Shown here: positions 12,299 to 24,016 of the stretch, in pieces
How the letters are laid out: every line of letters starts with the position of its first letter
Position numbering within the stretch: the stretch's first letter is position 1
Source of the DNA: Owenia fusiformis
Taxonomy: Eukaryota; Annelida; Polychaeta; Sabellida; Oweniidae
NCBI GenBank assembly: GCA_903813345.2
Contig: CAIIXF020000003.1
Span: 27,603,248-27,667,247, forward strand
Length of the DNA stretch: 64,000 bases
Direction: 5' to 3'
Translations under genes and position numbers: made by a program
The notes under the pieces: model-generated
Told to the model about the DNA's origin: nothing
The model's database searches: none
What the model saw: only the letters and a program-made list of their open reading frames with translations

Positions 12299-13087
12299 CA
12301 GGGTGACAAGAATGCAACGCTTTATTTTTACATTGAACTAATCGTCAATAATAAAGATATCTAATCTTTTTGCCCGTTTAGGTAGTGTTTTCAATACTGG
12401 ACATGTGACGCGTAAGCACTTGCCATGTGATACGGAATATACTTAATCACAATTAACCAATCAGAGTGCTTAGAAACTCCTAACCGTGTGATAAAATGAT
12501 GTACTAGTGTACTAGATCTATTAGACATCTGCTTTATCTTATAATGCATGCGATTTCTGTGACAATACTACTATACTATTTGTCAAGGAAGATTGGCTCC
12601 CAGGATCGACACTTGATAATGTCCAACAATGAAAACGTCGAAATGTCGCTATTTTCTGAAATTATAACCGACTGTAAATTCAAAATGAACAGTTCAAAAG
12701 ATTCGAACCAATATCTCGATCATTTCTAGTGAGTTTTGGAATTTTTCGCCAGGAAATAAGACCAAAATTCACGATTCAAATATTGAAGTGAACAAAATGA
12801 CGGCTGTTTGAATTCGAATTTTGTGTCACGATCACAATCGTCCTCGAATGATACCCAAGAGGAAGCGTGTATCAAGATGCATTGTACATTAATGATACAA
12901 GTAATTAAGTAGTACTATTAATCATGATGTTGTGGATATTTTGAATTGGGGGTAACCTTTGTACGGTTTTAACATTTATATAATTATGAGACTTGACAGT
13001 CTTGATGGTGCTTAAGATCTATTTTCCCTGTTGCAGCAAAGTTATAGACGCCTTTGTACATGGGTTACATAGTTTTGTGTCACCCGG
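12299..13087. mobile_element. TA-target element, CAGGGTGACA ends (789 bp)
   Basis: The left end is TA then CAGGGTGACA; the right end is TGTCACCCGG then TA. Alignment with block 3 supports the boundaries: block 3 runs uninterrupted through TTTAATATAATTTAAT near 29655, whereas block 1 has the element inserted at the corresponding TA and then resumes with TATAATTTAAT. The ends resemble those of mariner/Tc1 relatives (compare 14258). It has no transposase frame and carries an older CAAGGAGG-family fragment inside. Confidence 0.6.
12584..12832 (+). mobile_element. Degenerate CAAGGAGG-family MITE
   Basis: It begins CAAGGAAGATTGGCTCCCAG and runs in parallel with the element at 30351-30637: CATCGAAATGTCG-type, TTTTCTGAAATTA, AAATTCAAAATGAACAGT and GGCTGTTTGAATTCGAATTT blocks in the same order. 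The right terminus has decayed (only fragments around 12830-12862 remain). The short open frame inside it is fortuitous. Confidence 0.75.
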
Positions 13088-13258
13088 TATATAATTTAAT
13101 AATGTATGAATCAAGGATTAGAAATATTTACTCAATTTTATAATGTGTCCTGGTAAATGGTAAATGATGACAGGGGATGGTATATCAACAAGATCATTTT
13201 CATTATTAACTTAAATCACTGGTCAGTATCAGGAAGGTAACGGCCGTCACCTTCGCAT

Positions 13259-13278
13259 CAAAGATGGCGGGCGGGAAG
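13259..13278 (+). promoter_or_regulatory. YY1-like plus E2F-like motif
   Basis: CAAAGATGGCGGGCGGGAAG places a YY1-type core (AAGATGGCGG) directly next to an E2F-type GCGGGAA core in otherwise AT-rich DNA. The match is visible, but function is only inferred and short motifs occur by chance. Confidence 0.25.
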
Positions 13279-14257
13279 TCATCAAATGTATCAAATGTTT
13301 TAGTTTTCATCGAATTAAACTACTTTACAGTTGACGTAATGCTTTGATATTTGAACCAAGGCAGACTTATATGCCATGGGAACTATGAACTATGATAATT
13401 TGTTCATATATCATGCGTGGGCGCCAAAGTTCAACGATATCTTCCACCGAAGGTAACTGAAAATGTACGATACCGTAACGGTCATGTTAGTTGTCAATAT
13501 ACATGTAGGGTAACTTGACAATGGCATCATGGCTCTCCATTATAAACTCTCATAACGTGACCGCATCACCACATATCAGTTATCTTATCATATGTAAAAC
13601 TAGAATCCCAGTTACCTTCCCTTAAGCGGTGGAAGAAATTGTTTTACAGTCACTGTGGCTTTTGAATTGTTTCAAATTCAAAATTTGATATTATGGTTAG
13701 ATATTACTTTCTGATGACCAAGCTCATTACTTTGTTCAAATATTTGTTGAATCTATCATTTTATTTGATGGCAGTATGATATCAAGTGCCAATATTGCAT
13801 TACATTACATTCGTTTGGCAAACTAAAAATAGTAGACCTATTATATTTGTAAATACCCTTTGCATTCGTTTGACTTCATTTCTTAAAAGAGAGCCTCGTC
13901 TTGTAGTTTAACTACTCTGCACGCAGGGTAATTTGTAAATGTATACATTTTTAGAAAACCTAAGCGACAGTAGAAATGCCAATGTTAGTATTTATGATAA
14001 CAAATTACATTACATTATATAACTTTACGTGGCGTCACTTAACGTTACGTAGCGTTATGCTAATATTTTCTATATTATACTTTACAGACAAAAAACCATC
14101 AAGGAAGATAAATGTGAGAGTACAAGGATGATGGTAATTAAAAGATGAATATAATTATTATGATGATTAGTTTTTGATTACTAATATAAGGATGATGCGG
14201 AAATGTGAGATCGAGTTAAACAATCCTCTGTTTCCTGACAATGGCGATACGGATATA

Positions 14258-15226
14258 CAGGGTGGTCCAAAAAAGTGAACCCCTGAAACGGGCTATATTT
14301 CCCTCATTAATTGCAGAATTTCTTCCATATTTTCACATGTTATAGAAGCAGGTCTGAAGTTTTTGTTGGTATCATACAATTTTCTTTATCTTGAAATTTG
14401 CAGAAATTATAAGCCCGAACCAAATATTACTGAAAATGGATAAAATGTGATTTTCAACATCCGCGATTCTTCAATCCTTAAACACCCTTCCCCTGACAAT
14501 GTCTTTAGCTGCAGTTTTTAAGAACTAATATTTTCTGACTTTGTTTTGGTTTTGAATCCCGCACATTATGGCGTAAAAACTAGCATCCTATCTCTGTTAG
14601 TTGCCAAGTTTATGTTATCCAAGGAAATGTTCTAAGTTTCCACAGAGGAAAACGTTTTCAAGTGATATCGCAACATACCCATAATATGGTCTTAAAATGT
14701 CAATATCTTCATTGATCATGGACCAATTCTAATGAATTATGGCTCAAGACATTGAATATTAGATTTTCTTTTGATTTTTTAAAACAATTTGATAAAGGGC
14801 TTCTCAGATTCCTGCTCATAGGGGGCCCATCTAATCATTTGTGTAGTTAACATGCCCCTTAACTGCTGCACGGTTAAAACTGCTTCAAAATGATTAATGG
14901 AAGTGTAAAATGTGTTTTCTGCTCAAATAGTATCCCATTTGTCATATGGTAGGGTTTTAAACCTGTATCTCTAACTGAAAGCTATCTAAAGACCATCCAA
15001 TGTGTTTCAATAATTCCTGTGAATTACATTAATTGGTAAAATGTCGCACAGTATCTAATTTTCAGGCATGTTTGTTTAAGTGTTTTAAAATTTAAGACTG
15101 ATAATAAAATATGGCATCAACAAAAATTTTAGAGCTTTCTCTACAATATGTGAGAATTTGAACCAATCCATTCTAGTATTAAGGAAAATATAGCTGTTGT
15201 AGGAGTTTACTTTTTGGACCACCCTG
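14258..15226. mobile_element. Non-autonomous mariner-like element (969 bp)
   Basis: The ends are CAGGGTGGTCCAAAAAAGTG on the left and, complemented on the right, CAGGGTGGTCCAAAAAGTAA, each flanked by TA. The CAGGGTGGTCCAAAA terminus with a TA target is typical of mariner/Tc1-family elements. The interior has no transposase frame and only short open frames, so it depends on an enzyme made elsewhere. Confidence 0.85.
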
Positions 15227-16029
15227 TATTATTAACATTATTACAAATGTTTTAAAACGCCGCAGCCTGGAACTACACAACTTGAAAATAATAAAAAAAA
15301 AAATTTGTCAACAAATCATCAAATGATTTATTACCCGACTATGCACCGATTAACACGTGCAGTTATTTCTAAGATGATCCAATTTCGAGACAGACTACAT
15401 CGTTAGCTTCTACGAGAAGTCTTCGTTACATGACATAAGTTCCGGCATAAGACATAAGGCCCGATGTAATGACACAATATGGCACGCTTGGACCATTCCC
15501 TAAGAACTAGCGTCGTGAGTCAGTTTCTAATATCTCTGAAAATTGCCCACGAAAGCGTGTTAGGTATCAAAGTGAATTGTATGCATTACAAGCCGAGGTC
15601 GTTCAATAAGTTCGCGGAAAAATGCTCTCATTTCAAAGATTTTTGAAAACTGTTGAAAACAGCAAAATTGAGGATTTTCTCCTTTGGAGAGTATGGAGCT
15701 TGGGGCAGCTTTATCATCGATCATGCCAGTTATCCGTGATGTTTTCCTGCACAATATTAGCAGCGTGACTGGGTGCATTATCCTGGTGGAAAAATTTAGA
15801 GTTAGGCTGAATGGTTAAGTTTTATTACCTTACCATAGCATAATAATATCTTTGTTGAATTTTTGTCCCTCTGGTACAGCATAGACTAGCAGCTGGATCC
15901 CATAAATGTCAAAGAAACTATGTTTGTTTCCTACGCTTTTTCCTACGCATGTTTTGGTGTCAAGGGACATAGAATGCTTTTTTAGATTAAACTTAACACT
16001 AGTAGTGGGACGGTGGTCATCTTGACGGT

Positions 16030-16208
16030 AATACAAAAACGTATCTCAATCTATTTTCTCTCATTTAAGTTCATCATTCAAAAAACAATCAATTTAAGAA
16101 TAGTTGGCAGATTTTATGAGATCTACGAATAACTGATTGATTACATTTTGGACCGAAATGACGGCCAATTTGAAAAGATAAATACGCTATTAGTTTGAAT
16201 TTCTCCTA
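16030..16208. other. Conserved non-coding segment of block 1
   Basis: This roughly 180-bp segment (containing CAATCAATTTAAGAAT, GTTGGCAG and TTTTGGACCGAAATGACGGC) has a close counterpart at 31089-31269 in block 3, and a partial one near 25440-25480 in block 2. It has stops in all frames, so its preservation points to recent duplication or non-coding constraint rather than protein coding. Confidence 0.6.
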
Positions 16209-16708
16209 ATATTTGGATTTTATGGCAATGTAAACAATATGCTTTTGTAAAACCAACCCTTTGTTTGATCAGTTATTAGTTTGTCCATCCTATAATTGAA
16301 TCATAGGAAGGACGATCTTGATCAATATCGGAATCAATTATCAAATCAGCACAAACTGATTAGTAATAACATCTTCGTGAGAAATTGATCAACACAAAAT
16401 AATCAGTGTTGGTTGCAACTTGCATCGAAAAGAACATTTAACGTATATTGTGATCTGTCGTCCATGTGTAGTGTAATGCAAACGCGCACAGAATCATAAA
16501 CGCCCAAACTCCAAGCGATAACTAAAGTGTATGAGGGTGATGATTAATTTTAAAAGCAGTATCTATCTTAAAAGAAAGAGAAATAAGTATTTCTCTTGTA
16601 TGACAATTCCTAAACGGAAAATGAATAACGAAACAATAATCTTACCCCATCATATCATATAATCAATGTCAATCATCCAGAGAGACAGTATATATTTTTA
16701 GATGGCTT

Positions 16709-16930
16709 ACCTTGCTGTTGGAATAAACCTCCCTTTGTCCAAGGTAATACAGCTTAGTCTTCCTCCCTTTAATAGATGTATCACTTAAGCTACATGGTCT
16801 TTATCCATTCGTATGTGTTGATGCAAATCCGAACAGTGCTCATCACAAGAGTCCTTTCTTTAGAACGCTGGAAAATAAGTAAGTTTTTCACAATATCAAC
16901 AACGCCATCAAATAACGCCAAGAGTCCAAT
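16709..16930 (-). promoter_or_regulatory. Putative promoter and non-coding first exon, block 1
   Basis: Read on the minus strand the segment runs: AAGAAGGAGGTATTGGACTC (position of a TATA box in block 2), then a short frame ATGAGCACTGTTCGGATTTG encoding MSTVRICINTYEW before an early stop, then GGGAGGTTTATTCCAACAGC and AAG|GTAAGCC, a good splice donor at about 16709. The three paralogous segments keep the same order and strand. I infer a 5' untranslated exon with a short upstream frame. Alternatively this is only a duplicated non-functional segment. Confidence 0.35.
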
Positions 16931-17694
16931 ACCTCCTTCTTTAGTACACGTCAGTTAGATCACCGAAACCGTTGGAATTGTACAGTGAATGAATGAACGT
17001 TTGGCAAAACTGAACATCATGAAATAGTATATTTTAAAGCTATTCTGGGATTTATAGCATTTTTCATATTACAAATATAATTGCAATAGCTCAAACACAA
17101 AAATAACCAAGATCGCTGTCTAGAACTATTTTTCTAATATTGTATTTAACGTTCCACGATACTGCATCATAAGCGACATGACAAACATCGAAAAATGTAC
17201 ATCTATTTAATAACTTTCTTACAAGTTAGTGCTGCTATGAGTGATGTTCCAAAAATAATGCAACCCATTAATTTCGTCCTATCAGAATAATAATGTCCCA
17301 ACATTTTTGTGAAACTGAGAAATCAACTTTTGAAAGTTTAGAATCTGTAACTTCAATAGTATTTATCTGTCATGTTTACATTTTTTACATTACTTTTGTT
17401 TAACAAATATGTGAAAATACAGTGCAATAAAAATTTCATGAATTTCAAGGTTTTCTGAAACAGCTTTTGAGAATATTGAAAATGGAGATAGAACATCAAT
17501 TTCCAATTTCTTGTAACATCAAAATATTAAAGATGAGATGTATGTCCATTTTGCTATGTACCAGTATTTTCAACGGGCAAAGATTTCTCTATTCATTTTT
17601 ACAAAAAATTCAAATCTCAGTTTAAAATTGTAATTGAATAATTCCTAGTCACATGATGTAATTCAAACAATTTGATTGGTTAAAATGGTACATT

Positions 17695-18176
17695 ACTCTA
17701 AGAGCGAGGAGGAAAATTCTTAATAAATGGAGTATAGTTGGTTTGGCAGCATTTTCAGTTAGAGGGAAGTCTTGGATGAAAATTCTACCTAGGTGATAGC
17801 TTCACAAAGTGGTACATAATTCTTTTTTTTCAGGGGTTAGCCCCCCACCCCCCAAAAACACCCAGCCCCCGGAAAATAATTTTTTCATCTTCAATAATTT
17901 TAGATATCTTGATGTTTTTAAGTTACATACATAGACATTATATATATGAATCATTTGCAAAATAAATAATGCCAATTACTCCTCCAGAATTTGAAAAATA
18001 GTACAAAGTATGTACCCCAGGGGGCAAATTTGTGACCCATTTTCTTACTATTTAGAGCCTCACTTTTCAATCAGACACTGGAAGACATTGAAAAATTTCA
18101 TGTGAAGTGCCCAGTAGCAGGGCTATGAGCCCTGGAAGGTTCAAACTAATTGAATTAGTAGGAGCCGAGAAAAAAA
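17695..18176 (+). repeat. Left inverted arm of the giant element
   Basis: This arm matches the complement of 21700-22179 nearly throughout, including the C-rich tract at 17838-17872 (CCCCCCACCCCCC), the TATATATGAATCATTTGCAA stretch, CCAGGGGGCAAATTTGTGAC and GAGCCGAGAAAAAAA at its inner edge. Differences are scattered single bases plus small indels, so the arms have diverged modestly since they last matched. Confidence 0.9.
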
Positions 18177-18179
18177 TTG

Positions 18180-20489
18180 TTGATTTTTTGAAAAATTTGA
18201 CATTTTTGAGAGGGGTGATTTTGTGTATGACTATAGCTGATGCCTATGGTTTCCAGATCTATCCCTCTTTGCTGATAAATATGGTTTTGAAGTATGGAAC
18301 TAAGATGTAAAAAATAATCAAAATGGGTTTTAAGGAAGTTTAATGTATAAAAAAGTTCAAAATTCAAAGAATTGTACAATATCAGGTCTGAATTTACAAA
18401 TTTTAGGTAAGACCTTGGATGAGCCTTAGATTTTTTACATCTGTCCCCCTTTGATGATATTAATGGCTTTGTAATGTGGAACTAAGATGTACAATATAAT
18501 TTAGATGGTTTTTAAGAAGGTTTAAGGATTTTAACAAGTTAAAAATTTGAAGAATTGTACAATATCAGGTCTGAATTTACGAATTTCAGGTAAGACCTTG
18601 GATGAGCCTTATATTTTTTATATTTGTCCCTCTTTGATAATATGTATGGTTTTGAAGTGTGAAACTTATTAGTAAAAAAAATTAAGATGAATTTGAAGAA
18701 AGTTTAAGGATTTTAAATGAGTCCAAAATTTGAAGAATTGTACAATATCAGGTCTGAATTTATGAATTTCAGGTATGACCTTGGATGACCCTTATGTCTT
18801 TTAAATCCTTCCCTCTTTGATGGTATTTATGGGTTTATAGTGTGGAACTAAGATGTAAAATATTATTTAGATGAATTCTAAGAAGGTTTAAGGATTTTTA
18901 ACAAGTTCAAAATTTGAAGAATTGTACAATATCAGGTCTGAATTTACGAATTTCAGGTAAGACCTTGGATGGCTCTTCTGTTTTACATCTGTCAATCTTT
19001 GATGATATGTATTGTTTTGTAATGTGGAACTTAGATGTTAAAAATGATTCAGATGGTTTTGAAGAGTGTTAAGGGATTTTAATGAGTCCAAAATTTAAAG
19101 AATTATACAATATCAGGTCTGAATTTTCGAATTATAGGTATGACCTTGGACGACTCTTTTATTTTTTACATCTGTCCCTCTTTAATGACAGTTATAGTTT
19201 TATGGTATGGACCTAAGATGTAAAATATAATTTAGATGAATTCTAAGAAGGTTTAAGGATTCTAACAAGTTCAAAATTTGAAGAATTGTACAATATCAGG
19301 TCTGAATTTGCAAATTTTAGATAAGACCTTGGATGAGCCTTATATTTTTTTACACCTATCCCTCTTTGATGATATGTATGGTTTTGTAGTGTGGAACTAA
19401 GATGTAGAAAATAATTTAGATGCATTTTAAGAAGGTTTAAGGATTTTAATTTGAAGAATTGTTCAATATCAGGTCTGCAATGAATGAATTTCAGGTATAA
19501 CCTTGTTTAGCCCATATGATTTTAACACCTATCCCCTTTTCATGATTTGGTTTAGTTGTGTGGAAATATGTATAATTTACATCGATTTTAAAGAAGCTTA
19601 ACATTTTAAACAAGTTCAAAATCTTGGCGTATTATACAATATCAGATCTGAAATTAATGAATTTAAAGTATAACCTTGCTTGGCCCTTATATTTTTAACA
19701 TCTATCCTTTTTTGATGATATATATGATTTAGTAGTGTGGAGCTCATATATAAAACATAATCAAGATGGGTTTTAAAGAAGTTTAAGGTTTTAAATAAGT
19801 TCAAATTTTCACAAATTGTACAATATCAGAGCTGATATTAATGAATTTTAGGTATTATGTTTTTTACATTTATCCCTTTTTGATGTCATATATGCTTTAA
19901 TAGTCTCTAGTTGAAAGCCCATGGTTGAACTAAGATGTAAAACAAAATTTTGACAGGTTTTTAAGAAGTTTAAGGTTTTAAACAAGTTCAAATTTTGACG
20001 AATTGTACAATATCAGAGCTGATATTAATGAATATTGGGTATTTAGGTGAGCCTTATTTTTTTACATCTATCCCTTTTTGATGACATATATGCTTTAGTA
20101 GTGTTGAACTAAGATGTTAAACAAAATTTAGACAGGTTTTAAAGAAGCTTAAGGTTTAAACAATATAAAAAATTGAAGCATTGTATAATAACAGGTCTGG
20201 AATTTATTAATTTTAGGTATAACTGTGAATTGCCCTTATTCTTTTTTACATATATCTCTCTATGATAACATATATGGTTTTGTAGTATGAAACTAAGATG
20301 TAAAACATAATTTAGATGGGTTTTAAGGAGGTTTAAGGTTTTAAACCTGTTCAAAACTTGACAAATTGTACAATATCATATCTTCTGACATTAACAAATT
20401 TCAGGTATGTATCTCTCTATGATGATATATATGGTTTAGTAGTATGGAACTTAGATGTAAAACATAATTCAAATGGGTTTTAAGGAAGT
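18180..20489 (+). repeat. Tandem array of a ~181-bp repeat, 12 copies
   Basis: The core GAATTGTACAATATCAGGTC recurs near 18369, 18552, 18735, 18919, 19100, 19283, 19456, 19629, 19813, 20000, 20178 and 20363 (spacings 173-187). Each unit also has GACCTTGGATGAGCC, CATCTGTCCCTCTTTGATGA, TATGGTTTTGTAGTGTGGAA, CTAAGATGTAAAA and TTTTAAGAAGGTTTAAGG in that order. Copies at the right end are more diverged than those on the left. Short minus-strand open frames that look alike in several units are repeats of the unit, not a gene family. Confidence 0.92.
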
Positions 20490-20493
20490 TTAA

Positions 20494-20945
20494 AGGCAGA
20501 ATCAGATCAATGGGTGTGACAAAATTACAAGCAACATGTACAGTTCATGTACCAAGCTATTCCTTACAATCTCAAATACAATATCTCCAAAAAGATTCAC
20601 AATGTGTTAAGTTTAAAGGCAGAATCAGATCTATGGGTGTGACAAAATTACAAGCAACATGTACAATTCATGCACCAAGCTATTCCTTACAATCTCAAAT
20701 ACAATATCTCCAAAAAGATTCACGATGTGTTAAAAATTGATGAAGTAATAATGGATTCAAAAAGCAAAAATGGGTGAAAAATGTTTAAATTCTCCCAAAA
20801 TAATAAGAATGGTAACCATTCTTATGGAAAAATAATACATTATTGTAGAAATCTTTAGTTTTCCTGAAATAAAGGGTTCACTTTTGGGGATTATTAGCAA
20901 ATAGACATGAAAAGGAATGACATAAGCCAGAAATATTCAAAAAGG
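20494..20945 (+). mobile_element. TTAA-target MITE nested in the giant element
   Basis: The left end is TTAA then AGGCAGAATCAGATC. The sequence corresponds, in opposite orientation, to the complete element at 52067-52439. Here the terminal ~123 bases (GGGTGTGACAAAATTACAAG and on to GATTCACAATGTGTTAA) are duplicated in tandem (20491-20613 and 20614-20736), whereas the 52-kb copy has one. The right terminus is missing: homology ends after GGAATGACATAAGCCAG near 20935. A near-palindrome AAGAATGGTAACCATTCTT (20808-20826) is kept in both copies. Confidence 0.8.
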
Positions 20946-21127
20946 TCCATGTGCAGTATGGCAATTGATTTTAGACGGTCATATATTTCACCATGAGTAC
21001 TTTCTGGGCATAAATACAGTGGTTTTTATTTTAAAAAATATGTTTTCTTTCAAGTGAAGTCCCCATGAAAATTATAAATTGGGACCCCATGTCAACAATT
21101 TTTTCTAAATGTTTAGAGCCAACCAAG

Positions 21128-21699
21128 GTTATACTTGAAATGTAGTGTTAATTGCCGAATTAATATTGTACAATGCGCCAAGATTTTGAACATGTGAAAA
21201 TCCTTAAACCCTCTTAAAATCCATCTTAATTGTTTTTTACATCTTAGTTCTACACTACAAAACCATACATATCTTCAAAGAGGGACAAATGTAAACAATA
21301 TATGGCTCACCAAAGGTCTTACCTGAAATTCGTAAAATTCAGACCGGATATTATACAATTTTTCAAATTTTGAACTTCTTAAAATCCTTAAACATTCTTA
21401 AAATTCATCTAAATTATATTTTACATTTTAGTTCGTTACTATAAAAGCAGAAATATCATTAAAGAGGGACAGATATAAAAACATGAGGGTCATCCAAGGT
21501 CATACCTTAAATTCGTAAATTCAGACCTGATATAGTACAATTCTTCAAATTTTGGACTCATTTAAAATCTTTAAACTTTCTTCAAATCCATCTTAATTAT
21601 TTTTTACTAATTAGTTTCACACTACAAAACCATAAATATCATCAAAGAGGGACAGATGTGAAAAATATATGGCTCACCAAAGGTCTTACCTGTCTTATT
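21128..21699 (-). repeat. Three inverted copies of the ~181-bp repeat
   Basis: The complement of the array core appears at about 21165, 21340 and 21525 (for example ATTCAGACCTGATATAGTAC), with the other unit blocks in reverse order. With the left array this makes the whole element a large imperfect palindrome with unequal arms (12 versus 3 units). Confidence 0.88.
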
Positions 21700-22179
21700 T
21701 TTTTCTCGGCTCATACTAATTCAATTAGTTTGAACCTTTCAGGGCTTATAGCCCTGCTACTGGGCACTTCACATGAAATTTTTCAATGTCTTTCAGTGCC
21801 TTATTGAAAAGTGAGGCTCTAAAAAGTAAGAAAATGGGTCACGAATTTGCCCCCTGGGGTACATACTTTGTAGTATTTTCCAAATTCTGTAGGAGTGATT
21901 GGCATTATTTATTTTGCAAATGATTCATATATATAATGTCTATGTATGTAACTTACAAACATCAAGATATCTAAAATTATTGAGAATGAAAAAATTATTT
22001 TCCGGGGGTGGGGTGTTTTTGGGGGGTGGGGGGCTAACCCCTGAAAAAAAAGAATTATGTACCACTCTGTGAAGCTATCACCTTGGTAGAATTTTCATCC
22101 AAGACTTCCCTCTAACTGAAAATGCTGCCAAACCAACTATACTCCATTTATTAAGAATTTTCCTCCTCGCTCTTAGAGT
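21700..22179 (-). repeat. Right inverted arm of the giant element
   Basis: Complement of the left arm. Its G-rich tract (GGGGGTGGGGTGTTTTTGGG near 22005-22024) mirrors the C-rich tract on the left. The outer end is CCTCCTCGCTCTTAGAGT. Confidence 0.9.
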
Positions 22180-22720
22180 ACATAGGATAAAGTTAAATTG
22201 TATTTTTGAATTTTTTTTATGGAGTTAGGACAATTTGACACTGAAAAGCAGGCTATTGAGAGGAGATAAAGGTAAAAGAATCGCACAGGAAGAAAGAGGA
22301 TGATTTAAATAGGGGAAATCTGTGAAACTCTCAAACTCTCTCTCTCTTTTCAAAACTCTGAGTTGGGACATATAATTATTCTCCCAGGGTGATTTCCCGT
22401 CTATAGCTAAACTAAATGCTCCAAATGAAGTTCTATATAACTACGTTTGCATGATTTTATTGTAAGTTTATTGTAAGTGTAATGGGTTTCCTGCACTGAA
22501 ATAATATTTAACGCATGCTGCAGAAGCTTCAAAGATCTGACATGTTCTTGAGGTATTACATTAGTCTAGCTTATTTTGAATAAACAAGAAATTATGAATT
22601 TTTATGCTTTAGGTGATTATACCCAATGTCATTTATGACAGTAAAATGACATAAATGTCGTTGGACCATGGGACATGCTAAGCCCCATCGGATGATACAT
22701 TTCTCAATGTCAACACAACT

Positions 22721-22776
22721 GTCACAATCTCGTTCTAGAACGTGATCTGTCACAATCTCGTTCTAGAACGTGATCT
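22721..22776 (+). repeat. Perfect 28-bp tandem duplication
   Basis: Two identical head-to-tail copies, each containing the 12-bp palindrome CGTTCTAGAACG. The corresponding place in block 3 (27640-27660) has a single related GGACGTGACCT sequence, so the duplication is specific to block 2. Confidence 0.9.
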
Positions 22777-23522
22777 GTCAAACCATAGACTGACTAATAG
22801 GCTCGCCTATACATTGCGAAATTCTAATCAACTTCGGAAACACTTCTAACAGTTTCGTAGAGCTACATTTTTTCTGTATTCTTAAACTTTTCTTTCATCT
22901 TCCAAAAGGCTTATAATACATCCAGTAATACAAAACCTTGTAAATTGTATATTCAATAGGTTCTATAACAGAAAATAGTAAAAAACAAAAATACATTTAT
23001 TCCCAAAATAAAACTCGGCTTGTCTATATTGAATAAGGTTATTAGCTCACAACAACGCACAAAATGACACGAAAACATAAAAGTTGAATGAAATTAGGCG
23101 TAATTATGATCTCACCGTGGAACGTCTTGGCAACAGGTGTGTATAGGTTCAGAAAGTGAATGCCAACATCTGAGAAACAGATTACTTTATGTCAGAAAAA
23201 TTCTGAAATATATTTTCTTTGATTTAAAATAAGACATCATCGTGTTTTCGTAGGTAGAACACATTTTGAACAAAAACAAACAAATACAGGCAGATTTTCA
23301 AACATCATTAACCCCATTATGTTATTTTTAACGAAATAATGTTTTTTAAGAATTAGGTTAAGTGCTTTTAAGATGTCAAATGATTAAAAGAATTCAACAA
23401 GCAAACGAATAATCAAACAAACAACTTGTAAAGGAACCAAACAAAATACTCTGATAGGATTTTATGTTCTTACGTTCAGCTTCAACAATGGGTGAGTAGG
23501 GGGTAGTCTGAAGGTTGCTTAA

Positions 23523-24016
23523 AGGGAGACTGCTCACTTTTGAGTTTTCTCAAGTGACATAAAAACTTACTTTTCATTGTCCTAATATCTGGATTGATAA
23601 GAACTCAAACTTTCATTCGGAACCTCAAATGGGCCACATCACAGCATACAATTACAAATCAAAAGAAAATTCTCTAATCTGTCAAAGTTGAATTGAATTT
23701 TTAATCATTTTCAACTCCAGATGGCGAAAGTATTGGTCTTCATATTAGCCGCTGCTGGGGGTTAACCACATGCGCCATCTATTCATTCAAAAGTAATATT
23801 GGAACCCTTTAGTGCGTAAACAACGCGCTCCGATACCGATCTCTGAACTTCTATACGAGAAATTTTTTTCTTGGCTTAATTTTGCCAAAAAAGCTTCGTA
23901 TGGTATTTCACTGATCGCGCGAGTGACGTGTTTCCACGATTAATCAGTTCAATATATTCTAACATTTTATTTATTACATATAGCATATAGAGAAAATGTT
24001 TTGACGCATTACTCCT
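23523..24016. mobile_element. TTAA-target MITE (494 bp)
   Basis: TTAA precedes AGGGAGACTGC on the left and follows GCATTACTCCT on the right, giving short inverted ends with TTAA duplications as in piggyBac-type elements. Block 3 has CCCTTTAAGTGATTATTTG without the insert at the matching place (about 29491-29505), and block 2 resumes with TTAAGTGTTTATTTG. That paralogous comparison supports the boundaries. The interior has no gene; the terminal repeat is short. Confidence 0.55.

Larger units (their letters stand above)
11874..16964 (-). repeat. Paralogous block 1
   Basis: This block shares ordered landmarks with blocks 2 and 3: the AAAC tract, a CCCTTTAATGG stretch (12130), TTTCTCGATTC (12187), CTTGATTA (12273), AATATTTACTCAATTTTATA followed by GTGTCCTGG (13125-13155), a ~180-bp segment (16030-16208) that matches 31089-31269 at most positions, and the promoter-like segment at 16709-16930. 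Extra DNA relative to the other blocks is mostly transposons (12299-13087, 14258-15226). No protein-coding exon was recognised, so the transcription unit, if any, is non-coding, decayed or has exons too short to see. Confidence 0.65.
17695..22179. mobile_element. Giant foldback-type element (4,485 bp)
   Basis: The outer ends are inverted copies of each other, starting ACTCTAAGAGCGAGGAGG and continuing for about 480 bases (17695-18176 and 21700-22179). The interior is almost entirely a ~181-bp satellite-like repeat: twelve copies in one direction (18180-20489), a ~640-base middle, then three copies in the opposite direction (21128-21699). There is no open frame of note. Foldback elements of Drosophila and the TU elements of sea urchin also have long inverted ends made of tandem repeats, but those have much shorter units. 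The target duplication is unclear: ACATT and ACATA flank the ends. Confidence 0.85.

Noticed and set aside
18155-20354. Series of similar minus-strand open frames of 60-74 codons (18155, 19243, 19616, 20139) suggesting a small gene family
   Set aside because: They are the same frame through successive units of the 181-bp repeat, have no constant start or stop, and change frame with unit length.
18180-20489. Regular repeat array that could be mistaken for a CRISPR array
   Set aside because: Units are ~181 bp of continuous similarity without unique spacers, in eukaryotic DNA inside a foldback element.
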